Shown piece after piece: positions 35,728-43,995 of a stretch of DNA of 64,000 nt (the first letter of the stretch is position 1; the number at the start of each line of letters is the position of its first letter). A program made the translations under genes and the position numbers. The notes beneath the pieces are model-generated. The model had not been told where the DNA came from, ran no database searches, and was given only the letters and a program-made list of their open reading frames with translations. This DNA comes from Achromobacter aegrifaciens (GTDB taxonomy: Bacteria > Pseudomonadota > Gammaproteobacteria > Burkholderiales > Burkholderiaceae_B). The stretch is from contig NZ_CADIJY010000022.1 in NCBI RefSeq assembly GCF_902859735.1, forward strand, positions 1 through 64,000. Reading direction: 5' to 3'.

Positions 35728-35802
35728 TTGTCGCCTTTCAGCCGCCAGGACAGAATTTTCCTCACCACATGGAAACGTCCATGCCAACAAGAGGAATCAA
35801 AC

Positions 35803-36474
35803 ATGAATTCAGATCATCCCCACAAGCGCCTGCTGATCCTGGTCGGCAGCCCGCGGCGCGACGGCAACAGCGCGGCCCTGGGCGCGGCTGCGCTGCGCGG
35901 GGCCGAGGCGGCGGGCACCCAGGCCACGCTGCTGTTCCTGGACGACTACGTCCAGGCCTTTTTGCCGGACTTGCGGCGCTCGCCCCCGCCGACCGACCGC
36001 TATTCCGAGCTGTTCCTGGAACACTTCCTGCCGGCCGACGGCGTGCTGATCTGCACCCCGATCTACTGGTACGGCATGTCGGCGCAGACCAAGGCGTTCT
36101 TCGACCGTTCGTTCAGCCACTATGCCGGCCAGGGACCCGAACCGGAACGGGTCAAGCAGCGCATGACCGGCAAGCGCCTGGGCCTGGCGGTGGCATCCGA
36201 GGAAACCTACCCCGGCGCGGCGCTGGGCATCGTGCACCAGATCCAGGAATACGCGCGCTATACCCATTCGGATTTCGTCGGCTACGTGCACGGCGCCGGC
36301 AACCTGCGCGGCGAGATCGCGGCGGACCCGCGCCAGCCGCTGCAGGCGGCGGCCGAACTGGGCACCACGTTCTTTACCCGCAAGTACTCGGACTACCGGG
36401 TGGAAACGCCGCGCGCCCGCAATGTCTGGGAGCCTGCCCCTGCGCTGCGCAGCACGCCGGGCGTGCTGCCGTAG
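35803..36474 (+). CDS. NADPH-dependent FMN reductase / flavodoxin-fold oxidoreductase
   Basis: 223 residues from the ATG after GAGGAATCAAAC. Flavodoxin-like: ILVGSPRRDGNSAALGAAALRGAE binds the FMN phosphate, ICTPIYWYGMSAQTKAFFDRS wraps the flavin ring, and GKRLGLAVASEE is the next strand. It would reduce quinones, azo or nitro compounds with NAD(P)H. Likely controlled by the divergent GcvA-like LysR. The last 82 bases overlap the convergent AraC gene. Confidence 0.88.
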   Translation: MNSDHPHKRLLILVGSPRRDGNSAALGAAALRGAEAAGTQATLLFLDDYVQAFLPDLRRSPPPTDRYSELFLEHFLPADGVLICTPIYWYGMSAQTKAFFDRSFSHYAGQGPEPERVKQRMTGKRLGLAVASEETYPGAALGIVHQIQEYARYTHSDFVGYVHGAGNLRGEIAADPRQPLQAAAELGTTFFTRKYSDYRVETPRARNVWEPAPALRSTPGVLP

Positions 36475-37226
36475 ACCTGCTTGAACACGCGGGTCAGATG
36501 GGCCTGGTCGGCGAAACCCACGGCATGCGCGGCGTCGGCCAGCGCCAGGCCGTCGCGCAGCAGCGCCCGGGCCCGCGCCACCCGCCAGTTGCGCAGCCAG
36601 GCCAACGGCGGCAAGCCGTAGCGCCGGGCAAACTGCTTGACCAGCGTGGTGCGGTGGCGGTCCTGCGCCACCGCCAGGGCCTCCAGATCCGGCGCGCAGG
36701 CTGGGTCCGAGGCCATACGCGCGCGCAGCAGCGAGCAGACGTCGGACGCGTCGTCTGCCGCCGCCGTACGGGCTTGCGCATGTGCCGCCAGCAGGCCGAA
36801 CAAGGCGGCGGAGAGGCGTTCGCGGCGCTGCGCGTCGGCGATGGGATCGGGCGTGAGCGCGTCCAGCCAGGCCTGGCAGAGCGCCGGATCGCGAATCACG
36901 GGACCGGCCAGGCTGGCCCCGCCCGCAAACAACGTGAGTTCGTGATCCCTGAACCAGTCCGGATCGATATAGGCCATGCGGTACCCCAGCGGCGCGTCCG
37001 AGGTGCCCCCGGTATGGACCTGACCGGGCGCAATCACCACCAGATCGCCCTCGCCCGCGGCCTGCGGCGCGCCATGCACGGTGAAGGCGCAACGGCCCTG
37101 CGCGATGGCGCCGATGGACCAGGCGTCGTGGAAATGCGGCGCATAGCGGTAGCCGCGCAGGTCTGCGATCAAAACATCGCCGGGCAGGCCGGCGCCGCAA
37201 TGCCAGATATGTTGGGAAACCGCCAT
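36393..37226 (-). CDS. AraC-family transcriptional regulator
   Basis: 277 residues from the ATG (a TTG two codons earlier is possible). N-terminal cupin sensor domain (YAPHFHDAWSIGAIAQGRCAF; EGDLVVIAPGQVHTG) and a C-terminal double-HTH domain from about 180 (HRTTLVKQFARRYGLPPLAWLRNWRVARARALLRDG...VGFADQAHLTRVFKQVYGSTPG). It follows the proline dehydrogenase gene by 21 bases on the same strand. Its 3' end overlaps the FMN reductase 3' end. Confidence 0.88.
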   Translation of the reverse strand: MAVSQHIWHCGAGLPGDVLIADLRGYRYAPHFHDAWSIGAIAQGRCAFTVHGAPQAAGEGDLVVIAPGQVHTGGTSDAPLGYRMAYIDPDWFRDHELTLFAGGASLAGPVIRDPALCQAWLDALTPDPIADAQRRERLSAALFGLLAAHAQARTAAADDASDVCSLLRARMASDPACAPDLEALAVAQDRHRTTLVKQFARRYGLPPLAWLRNWRVARARALLRDGLALADAAHAVGFADQAHLTRVFKQVYGSTPGVLRSAGAGSQTLRARGVSTR

Positions 37227-37247
37227 GAACAAGTGAGGATGTAGCGC

Positions 37248-38207
37248 CTAGCCGAAGTAGCTCTGGTCCGATGTCAGCGTGCGGGCCAGCAGCCACGCGT
37301 TGCGGGGATTCTCGCCCACGCGGCGCACGGCATACGGCCACCAATCGCCGCCGAAGGGCAGATAGACCCTGACGTTATAGCCCAAACGGCGCAACGCGAG
37401 CTGCCAGTCCGGACGCACGCCATAGAGCATTTCGAATTCGAAGGCTTCTGGCGGCCAGCCGCGCTCCCGCGCCAGCTCCAGGATGGCGCCGGCCAGGCGG
37501 TCGTCATGGGTACCGAAAACGGGCTGGAAGCCGGACTCCAGCGCCTCGCGCGACAGCATGATGGCGGCGGCGTCCAGATAGGCCTGGTCGATGCGCGCGC
37601 GGCCGGCGTGGTCCAGCGCGCGCTCCGGAAACGCGCCCTTGACCAGCCGCAGCGAGGTGCGCTGACGGATCGCCCAGGCCAGGTCCAGCGGCGTGCGGCG
37701 CCGCCGCGCCTGCAGTGTCAGGCCTGCCGGCATGCCGGCTTGCAGCAGTTCGCGATGCAAGGCGCAGGTGCGGTCGCAGAGGGGGGAATCCTCCATGTCC
37801 AGCACCATCCAGTCGCGCCCCAGGCCGACCGTCCGGCGCGCCGCCAGGCCGATGCGCCGGGCATTGTCCCGGCCCAGCGCGTCGTCGCGCATATAGCCGA
37901 TGGCGGTGGGATCGACTGACACGTGCACGTCCAGCCCTGCGTGCTCCAGCGCCCGGCAGGCGCCGAGCGTCTGGGCCACGTTGTGCTCGATGGCCTCCGG
38001 ATCGTCCACGTACTCGCCCAGGTAGAAGAGCGAGGCGCGGATGCCGTGCGCCTCGCGCAGCCTGGCGGCCGTGCGGACCGCGGCGTCGACGTCCGCGCCG
38101 CCGACGAAACGGGCCGCCAGCGACGTGCGGGCCGCCATGGCACGCATCGCCCGCCCCACGCCCGGGCTGCGCGCCAGCGCGATCGCCGTTCTCTGGAACA
38201 TGCTCAT
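37248..38207 (-). CDS. monofunctional proline dehydrogenase
   Basis: 319 residues from the ATG behind GGGAGAGAG; longer starts lack a ribosome site. A lone PRODH (TIM-barrel, FAD) domain: LRLVKGAFPE (flavin region), PVFGTHDDRLAGAILELA and EFEMLYGVRPDWQLALRRLGYNVRVYLPFG, the substrate-contacting block. It oxidises proline to pyrroline-5-carboxylate and feeds electrons to quinone. Unlike the usual proteobacterial PutA fusion, no P5C dehydrogenase domain or gene is adjacent. Confidence 0.87.
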   Translation of the reverse strand: MSMFQRTAIALARSPGVGRAMRAMAARTSLAARFVGGADVDAAVRTAARLREAHGIRASLFYLGEYVDDPEAIEHNVAQTLGACRALEHAGLDVHVSVDPTAIGYMRDDALGRDNARRIGLAARRTVGLGRDWMVLDMEDSPLCDRTCALHRELLQAGMPAGLTLQARRRRTPLDLAWAIRQRTSLRLVKGAFPERALDHAGRARIDQAYLDAAAIMLSREALESGFQPVFGTHDDRLAGAILELARERGWPPEAFEFEMLYGVRPDWQLALRRLGYNVRVYLPFGGDWWPYAVRRVGENPRNAWLLARTLTSDQSYFG

Positions 38208-38279
38208 GGGCTCTCTCCCTATAAAGAGAGCCACTGTGCCGGTACGGCGCGCGCCCGTCTTGAACGCCAGTGAAACTTC

Positions 38280-39182
38280 CTAGTCCAGCGCCAGCGTGCG
38301 GGCGCGACCGAACAGCGGGCGCTGCACCGTCTGCGCCAGCAGCACGCCGGCCAGCGTCACCGCGCCGCCCAGCAGGTGGTACATGTGCAGTTGCTCGCGC
38401 AGCATGACGAAGGCGGCCAGCGCGGTGAACAGCGGCAGCAGGTTGATGAAGATGCTGCAGCGGTTGGGCCCCAGCCGCTGCACGCCTTCGATCCACAGGA
38501 AGGACAGCAGCACCGACGAGAAGATGCCCGCGTACAGGATCAGCGGCACCGTGTTCATGTCCAGCGCAGCCTGCGCCGCCGGCACGCGCAGGTACAGCGG
38601 CAGCATGTAGAGCAGCGCGAAGATCGATTGCACGAAGGTGGACTGCCAGGCCGGCAGCGGCACCTTCCAGTGGCGCAGCAACACTCCGTACAGCGCGTAG
38701 GACAAGGCAGCCAGCAGCATCAGGCCGTCGCCGACGTGGATGCCGTGCTGGAACACGCTAAGCATGTCGCCCTGGCCCACCAGGTACAGCAGGCCGAGGA
38801 ACGACAGCGCGCCGCCAGCGGCCATGCCCAGGGTCAGCGGATCCCGCAGAATCACCACGCTGAGCAGCATGCTCAGCAAGGGAATCAGCGCGGTCAGGAT
38901 GGCCATGTTGGTCGCCGTGGTGGTTTCGGCGGCGCGATAGGACAGCGCCTGGAATACCGCCGACGACAGGGCGCCGTACAGCGCCAGCTTGGGCCAATGG
39001 CGCAGGATGGTCTTGCGGTTGCGCCAGGCCGGGCCGGCCGTGAACAGGCCCATCAGGAACAGGGCCAGCACCAGCCGGTAGAAGGTGATGGCAGTGGGCG
39101 AGATGGCGCTGGCGGCCATCTTGGAGACGATGACGTTGCCCGCCCAGAACAGAATGGCGAACAACGGAAACAGGTAGGACAT
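38280..39182 (-). CDS. DMT-superfamily (EamA) transporter
   Basis: 300 residues, ten hydrophobic segments in two EamA repeats, beginning MSYLFPLFAILFWAGNVIVSK with the W-x-G-N motif and TFYRLVLALFLM in helix 2. Third DMT exporter in the window. It lies between proline dehydrogenase and a D-amino-acid dehydrogenase on the same strand, so an amino-acid-like substrate is plausible but not shown. Confidence 0.87.
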   Translation of the reverse strand: MSYLFPLFAILFWAGNVIVSKMAASAISPTAITFYRLVLALFLMGLFTAGPAWRNRKTILRHWPKLALYGALSSAVFQALSYRAAETTTATNMAILTALIPLLSMLLSVVILRDPLTLGMAAGGALSFLGLLYLVGQGDMLSVFQHGIHVGDGLMLLAALSYALYGVLLRHWKVPLPAWQSTFVQSIFALLYMLPLYLRVPAAQAALDMNTVPLILYAGIFSSVLLSFLWIEGVQRLGPNRCSIFINLLPLFTALAAFVMLREQLHMYHLLGGAVTLAGVLLAQTVQRPLFGRARTLALD

Positions 39183-39336
39183 GGTGGTTGCGCTCGGAGG
39201 ATGAGGGATGGTCTCCGGCCGCTTGCGGCGCCGCTTGGGGCTACGCAGGCGGTGGAGTATCGCTATCCTATTGAGCGCGATCCAGTCCGTCTGCCGATGA
39301 AAAGGCAGTCACTATCGCAAAATGGACATCGCCGCA

Positions 39337-40587
39337 TCAGGGGCGGAATGGCGCCGGATCCAGCGGCAGCTCCAGCCCGCCCATCTGGGCCGTCAACAGC
39401 GCGGCGCTGCCGCAGGCCAGGGTGAAGCCCAGCGCGCCCTGCCCGATGTTCAGCCACAGGTTGTCGGCGGCATGGCTGCGTCCGATCAGCGGCTTGCTGG
39501 TGGGAGTGGCCGGACGCAGCCCCGCCCAAGGCGCCGCCTGGCGCAGGTCCAGCGCCGGAAACGCCTCGTGCACCTGGCGCTTGAGCAGCCCGATGCGCGC
39601 CGTGTCGATGCCGGCATCGGCGCTGCCGATGTCGACCATGGCAGCGATCCGCAGCACGCCGCCCACGCGGGCATAGACGATGCGCCGTTCGTAGTCCGTG
39701 ACGCTGATGCGCGGCGCCACCGAGTCGTCGTCCTCGGCCAGCGGCACGCTCAGGCTGTAGCCCTTCAAGGGATACAGCGGCACGTCATGGCCCAGCGGCT
39801 TGAGCAGCGCGCGCGTGCCGATACCGGTGGCCAGCACGATGGCGTCAGCGCCGATGTCGCCGTCGCGCGTGTTCACCGCCACGATGCGGCGGCCTTCGCG
39901 CTGCAGGCCCGATACCGGATTGGACATGACGCATTGCACGTTGGCCATGGTCTGCAGGCGGTCGAACAGCGCCTCGGTGAACTGGCGGCAGTCGCCCGCT
40001 TCTTCGCTGGGGGTGTAGATGGCGCCGGCCAGGCTTGCGCCCATGCCGGCCAGCGCGGGTTCCAGCGCCAGGGTCTGCGCCGCGTCCAACACCTGCTGTT
40101 CAGCGCCGAGGTCGGCCTGGTACGCCACCAGCGCGCGCGCCTTGTCCAGCAAGGCCGGACTGCGGTAGGCGATGAGCTTGCCGTTCTTCAGATGGCCGAA
40201 ATCCAGGTCTTCCTGCTCCAGCAGCGAGTGCATGACGTCCCGGCTCAGATAGGACAGGCCAGCCAGTTGGACCGTGGAAGCCTTGGCCACCGAGGCCCGG
40301 CACGCCAGCGCAAATTGCAGGCACCAGCGCCATTGATGGGGATCCAGCCTGGGCCGGAAACGCAGCGGGGAGTCCTCGCGCAGCAGCCAGCCCGGCACGC
40401 TGGGCAGCACGCCCGGACCGGCCAAAGGCGCCACGTAGCTATAACTGAGCTGACCGCCATTGGCGTAGCTGGAGACCTCGGCCGGACGCGCCTGGCTGTC
40501 CACCAGCACCACGTCATGGCCCTGGCGCGCCAGGAAATAGGCCGACGTGACGCCCACGACGCCAGCGCCGATTACGCAAACCCGCAT
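39337..40587 (-). CDS. D-amino acid dehydrogenase (DadA-like FAD oxidoreductase)
   Basis: 416 residues, the size of DadA. N-terminal FAD motif MRVCVIGAGVVGVTSAYFLA, then SSYANGGQLSYSYV and PLYPLKGYSLSVPL, which are DadA-type blocks, and GLRPATPTSKPLIGR plus GHGALG-like GQGALGFTLACGSA at the C-terminus. It deaminates D-amino acids to keto acids with electrons to quinone. The alanine racemase (dadX) usual in dad operons is not adjacent. Confidence 0.9.
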   Translation of the reverse strand: MRVCVIGAGVVGVTSAYFLARQGHDVVLVDSQARPAEVSSYANGGQLSYSYVAPLAGPGVLPSVPGWLLREDSPLRFRPRLDPHQWRWCLQFALACRASVAKASTVQLAGLSYLSRDVMHSLLEQEDLDFGHLKNGKLIAYRSPALLDKARALVAYQADLGAEQQVLDAAQTLALEPALAGMGASLAGAIYTPSEEAGDCRQFTEALFDRLQTMANVQCVMSNPVSGLQREGRRIVAVNTRDGDIGADAIVLATGIGTRALLKPLGHDVPLYPLKGYSLSVPLAEDDDSVAPRISVTDYERRIVYARVGGVLRIAAMVDIGSADAGIDTARIGLLKRQVHEAFPALDLRQAAPWAGLRPATPTSKPLIGRSHAADNLWLNIGQGALGFTLACGSAALLTAQMGGLELPLDPAPFRP

Positions 40588-40695
40588 ACTCTTAGATCCA
40601 GAAAGACAGGGACACGACGCTATTCTGGGACGCGCCCCGCCCGTCCGGCAAATGCCAAACTCCGCAGGGTCCATAACAAAACATCATGCCCCGCC

Positions 40696-41133
40696 TCAGG
40701 CGGCGCGATGCAGCTTGATGATGGCGGCGGCCGTGGGATCGCGCACCAGGTCGGCCAGGGTGTAGCCGTTGAGCGCCTCGTAGAAGGCCTGCAAGGTCTG
40801 CGCCAGCACGCCGGACAGCCGGCATGCGCCGTCCAGCGCACAGGGAGGTTCGCGGCAGTCGATCAGCGGCCCCTGCTGCTCCAGCTGCTGGATCAGGTCG
40901 CCCAGCCGGTAGCGGTCGGCGGACTGCGACAGCCGCAGGCCGCCGCCCTTGCCGCGCGAGGTGCTGACCCAACCCTGCTGCGCCATGAAGTGCACCACCT
41001 TCACCAGATGATTGCGCGACACGCTGAAGCGGTCAGCGATCTCCGGAATGGTGACGGCGGCGGACCGGTCGCGGCATTGCGTCAGGTACATCAGGACGCG
41101 CAGGCCGAAATCGGTGAATCGGGTCAGTTGCAT
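40696..41133 (-). CDS. nsrR: NO-sensing Rrf2-family repressor NsrR
   Basis: 145 residues. Rrf2 winged helix (MQLTRFTDFGLRVLMYLTQ...VSRNHLVKVVHFMAQQGWVSTSRGKGGGL) with three Cys ligands Cys93, Cys98 and Cys104 at the C-x4-C-x5-C spacing of NsrR, which hold an NO-sensitive Fe-S cluster. It lies 61 bases after hmp on the same strand, and a consensus-like NsrR box precedes hmp, so it represses hmp and itself until NO arrives. Confidence 0.92.
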   Translation of the reverse strand: MQLTRFTDFGLRVLMYLTQCRDRSAAVTIPEIADRFSVSRNHLVKVVHFMAQQGWVSTSRGKGGGLRLSQSADRYRLGDLIQQLEQQGPLIDCREPPCALDGACRLSGVLAQTLQAFYEALNGYTLADLVRDPTAAAIIKLHRAA

Positions 41134-41194
41134 GGCTGGGACGAAAGGGATGGACGCTGGCGGCCCGAAAGTTCAGGCCGCCAGGATACACCGC

Positions 41195-42412
41195 TCAGGC
41201 GGGCGCGCCGCCGCTGCCGAAGGCTTCGGCATGGATACGGTCGGCGGGCACGCCCAGGCCGGTCAAGGCTTCGCGCTGCGCGCGCATGAAGCCGGCCGGG
41301 CCACACAGGTAGTAGTCCGCGCCAGGCACGATGACTTCGTCGCGGATGGCGTTCAGATCCACCCGGCCGGCGTAGTCGTAGTCGCGGCCAGGTTGGTCGC
41401 CGTGGCCGACCTCCTCGTAGAACACCGCCTTGCGCACGTTGGCGCGTTCGGCGGCGATGCTGTTGACGTGATCGCGCATGGCGTGGACCGAGTTGTTGCG
41501 GCAGCCGTGCACGAAACGGATCTGGCGCTCGTCGTTCAACCCCACCAGATGGTTCAGGATGGAGACCATGGGCGTCAGGCCCACGCCGCCGCTCAGCAGC
41601 ACCACCGGCGCGCTGCCTTCCTCGCGCAGATGGAAGTCGCCCTGGGGCGGCGCCACGTCCAGCACCCCGCCCTCTTCCAGGCGGTCATGCAGGGCGTTGG
41701 AAACCCGGCCGGCCGGCGTATCGGCGCCCGCCGCTTCGCGCTTGACCGAGATGCGCAGGCGGTCCTGGCCCGGCGCGTCCGACAGGCTGTACTGGCGCGG
41801 CTGCATCAGGCCCAGTTCGGGCACGAACACGCGCACCGACACGTACTGGCCGGGACGGTAGGCAGGCACTTCGCCGCCATCGGCCGGCGCCAGGTAGAAG
41901 GACGTGATCTCGGCGCTTTCACGCTGCTTGCCCACCACGCGGAACGCGCGCCAGCCCGTCCAGCCGCCCGGCTTGGCGGCCGACTCCGCGTACAGGCGCG
42001 CCTCTTCGGCGATCAGCAGGTCGGCCAGTTGGCCGTAGGCTGCGGCCCAGGCCGCCACCAGCTCTTCCGTGGCTGCCTCGCCCAGCACTTCGCTGATGGA
42101 GGCCAGCAGATGCTTGCCCACGATCTGGTAGTGCTCGGGCCGGATGCCCAGGCTGACATGCTTGTGCACGATGCGCGTCACCACGGGCATCAGCACGGAA
42201 GGATCGTCGATATGCTCGGCGTAAGCCGCGACCGCGCCGGCCAGCGCCTGCTGCTGCTCGCCGCCAGCCTGGTGGCCCTGGTTGAAGACATGCTTGAGCT
42301 CGGGGTTGTGCTTGAACATGCGGGCATAGAAATGCTTGGTCAGCGCGACGCCGTGCGTCTTGAGAACGGGCGCCGTGCCCTTGACCAGGGCGCGGATTTG
42401 GGGACTCAACAT
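41195..42412 (-). CDS. hmp: flavohaemoprotein NO dioxygenase
   Basis: 405 residues from the ATG with AAGGAG seven bases upstream. Globin domain 1-140 with proximal His85 (IVHKHVSLGI) and distal Tyr29/Gln53; FAD domain about 150-260 (YVSVRVFVP, RQYSLSDAP); NAD domain to the end (LLSGGVGLTPMVSIL, CGPAGFM). It oxidises NO to nitrate with NADH and O2 in the cytoplasm. First gene of the hmp-nsrR operon; an NsrR box lies 37-59 bases upstream of its start. Confidence 0.96.
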   Translation of the reverse strand: MLSPQIRALVKGTAPVLKTHGVALTKHFYARMFKHNPELKHVFNQGHQAGGEQQQALAGAVAAYAEHIDDPSVLMPVVTRIVHKHVSLGIRPEHYQIVGKHLLASISEVLGEAATEELVAAWAAAYGQLADLLIAEEARLYAESAAKPGGWTGWRAFRVVGKQRESAEITSFYLAPADGGEVPAYRPGQYVSVRVFVPELGLMQPRQYSLSDAPGQDRLRISVKREAAGADTPAGRVSNALHDRLEEGGVLDVAPPQGDFHLREEGSAPVVLLSGGVGLTPMVSILNHLVGLNDERQIRFVHGCRNNSVHAMRDHVNSIAAERANVRKAVFYEEVGHGDQPGRDYDYAGRVDLNAIRDEVIVPGADYYLCGPAGFMRAQREALTGLGVPADRIHAEAFGSGGAPA

Positions 42413-42448
42413 CAACTGCTCCTTGTGGCGCGATCGGAATCGCCATTA

Positions 42449-42471
42449 AACATGCATTTATAATACATCTT
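42449..42471. promoter_or_regulatory. NsrR binding site upstream of hmp
   Basis: Half-sites AACATGCATTT (42449-42459) and TAATACATCTT (42461-42471) fit the enterobacterial 11-1-11 NsrR consensus AANATGCATTT-N-AAATGNATNTT, with two mismatches in the second half. The position fits repression of hmp. Confidence 0.75.
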
Positions 42472-42500
42472 TAAATGCCCACTGAAAAACCCCGGGCGAT

Positions 42501-43157
42501 TCAATCCGGCCCGCTGGCCCATGCGCCCAGGATGGCAAGCGGCGGTAACACGCAATCGGTCCCCGCGCGCCATTGGGGACGCGTGGCGCCGCCAGCCTGT
42601 CCGCGCCACGCCACGGACGCGATCCAGTCCTCGCCCAGGCGCCATGAACAGGCGCGCCACTGCCCCGGCGGCGCACGCAGGCGCCATTCCGCCTTGCCGC
42701 CGAAGTCCAGGCCTACCGAAGCCATGTCCGCAGGGAAATCCAGTCCGGCCGCCTTGATGAAGGCTTCCTTCAGTGTCCACAAGAGATAAAAGCGTTCCAA
42801 TTGGGCTGCGCCTTCCAGGCCAGCCAGCGTGGCTTGCTCGGCCGGCGCGCATACCCATTCGGCCAGGCGCAAGACCTCGCGCGGCCGCACTCGCTCCAGA
42901 TCGGCGCCCAACTGCCACCCGGCCGGGGCGGACGCGCAGACCGCGTGGCCGCCGCTGTGGCTGAGCGACAGGGTCGCAGGCGGCATGGCCTGCCTGATCT
43001 CTTGCAGCAAAGCCCTGCTGACCCGCCAATCGAGCTGCGCCTTCGGGCTGCGCAGCGCTTGAGCGCGCGCGGCGTCCTCGGCTGACAGCTCCTGGCTGCG
43101 GTAACCCGCAGCCGCGCCTTTGTCCGCCCACCAGATTAAAAGTTCCTGAACGTTCAC
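42501..43157 (-). CDS. apeB: Sfp-type 4'-phosphopantetheinyl transferase of the APE cluster
   Basis: 218 residues from the GTG giving (M)NVQELLIWWADKG, a normal Sfp-type opening; an ATG at 43253 would add 32 unusual residues. Motifs: SLSHSGGHAVCA, GADLERVRP (Mg-binding Asp and Glu) and LLWTLKEAFIKAAG (the W-x-x-KEA-x-x-K signature). It transfers the phosphopantetheine arm of CoA to carrier proteins, here surely the two ACPs at 44836 and 45114. It is divergent from the main cluster across an AT-rich gap. No good Shine-Dalgarno is seen. Confidence 0.88.
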   Translation of the reverse strand: MNVQELLIWWADKGAAAGYRSQELSAEDAARAQALRSPKAQLDWRVSRALLQEIRQAMPPATLSLSHSGGHAVCASAPAGWQLGADLERVRPREVLRLAEWVCAPAEQATLAGLEGAAQLERFYLLWTLKEAFIKAAGLDFPADMASVGLDFGGKAEWRLRAPPGQWRACSWRLGEDWIASVAWRGQAGGATRPQWRAGTDCVLPPLAILGAWASGPD

Positions 43158-43269
43158 GGGAGAAAGTAACAAATAGCAAGCTGAAGTGTAAGAAACAAAG
43201 GAAATATTGTGTATTATGTAACGTTTTAAATCAAAATGGCCTGACATCGCCATAGTAGAATCGCGCGCT
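43158..43269. promoter_or_regulatory. AT-rich divergent promoter region of the APE cluster
   Basis: This 112-bp gap is far richer in A and T than the surrounding genes, with runs such as GGAAATATTGTGTATTATG and TTTTAAATCAAAA. It must contain the promoter for the long rightward operon and for apeB. No clear operator palindrome was found. Confidence 0.6.
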
Positions 43270-43995
43270 ATGTTGACGTTTTCGATCGCGCAATGGCAGG
43301 GTTGGGCGCAAGGAATCGATGGCCCCGGCGACTGGTTGAAATGGGCCGAACATCCGTTCTGCCCGATCGGAAATCAGAATCCGCCCCGCCTGGACTTCCT
43401 GCCTCCCTTGCAACGCCGCCGCCTGAGCCCGCTGGCTCGCGGGGTGTTCGAGTGCGCGTGGCCGTTGGCCGAGGGACGCCCGCCCATGCCGCTGGTGTTT
43501 GCCTCCCGCCATGGCGAAACCACCCGCAACTTCGGCCTGCTGCAAGCGCTGGCGGCGCACGAACCCCTGTCGCCCACGGCCTTCGGCCTGTCGGTCCACA
43601 ACGCCATCGCCGCGCAGTGGTCGATCATACGCCGCGAGACCACTGAATCCGTGGCCTTGTCGGTGGAAGACGACGGCCTGGAGCACGCCTGCATCGAGGC
43701 GTCGATGCTGTTCGACGCCGGCCACCAGGACGTGCTCGTGGTCCTGGCCGAGGAACGGCCGCCCGCAGCTTACGCCCCCTGGGTGGATGACGCGCCCTAC
43801 GCTTATGCGGTCGCCCTGCATCTGCAGCCCGGCGCCGACTGGACCTTGGCCCTGGCCCCGCAGGCGCCGGATGCCGCCGACAGCGCGCAGGCCTGGCCCA
43901 ATCCCCTGAACCTGCTGCGCCAGCTCTTGCTGCGCACGCCCGACTGGCGCCACGCCAACCGCTCCCGACTATGGACCTGGACACGCACGGCATGA
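43270..43995 (+). CDS. apeC: beta-ketoacyl synthase-like chain length factor
   Basis: 241 residues, about the first half of a ketosynthase only. It contains MPLVFASRHGETTRNFGLLQAL and SPTAFGLSVHNAIAAQWSI, the fold that in a ketosynthase leads to the active Cys, but no nucleophilic Cys appears at that place (SVHNA instead). This matches the ApeC-type partner, which pairs with the true ketosynthase as a chain length factor and is not itself catalytic. First gene of the rightward cluster; the next gene overlaps it by four bases. Confidence 0.85.
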   Translation: MLTFSIAQWQGWAQGIDGPGDWLKWAEHPFCPIGNQNPPRLDFLPPLQRRRLSPLARGVFECAWPLAEGRPPMPLVFASRHGETTRNFGLLQALAAHEPLSPTAFGLSVHNAIAAQWSIIRRETTESVALSVEDDGLEHACIEASMLFDAGHQDVLVVLAEERPPAAYAPWVDDAPYAYAVALHLQPGADWTLALAPQAPDAADSAQAWPNPLNLLRQLLLRTPDWRHANRSRLWTWTRTA

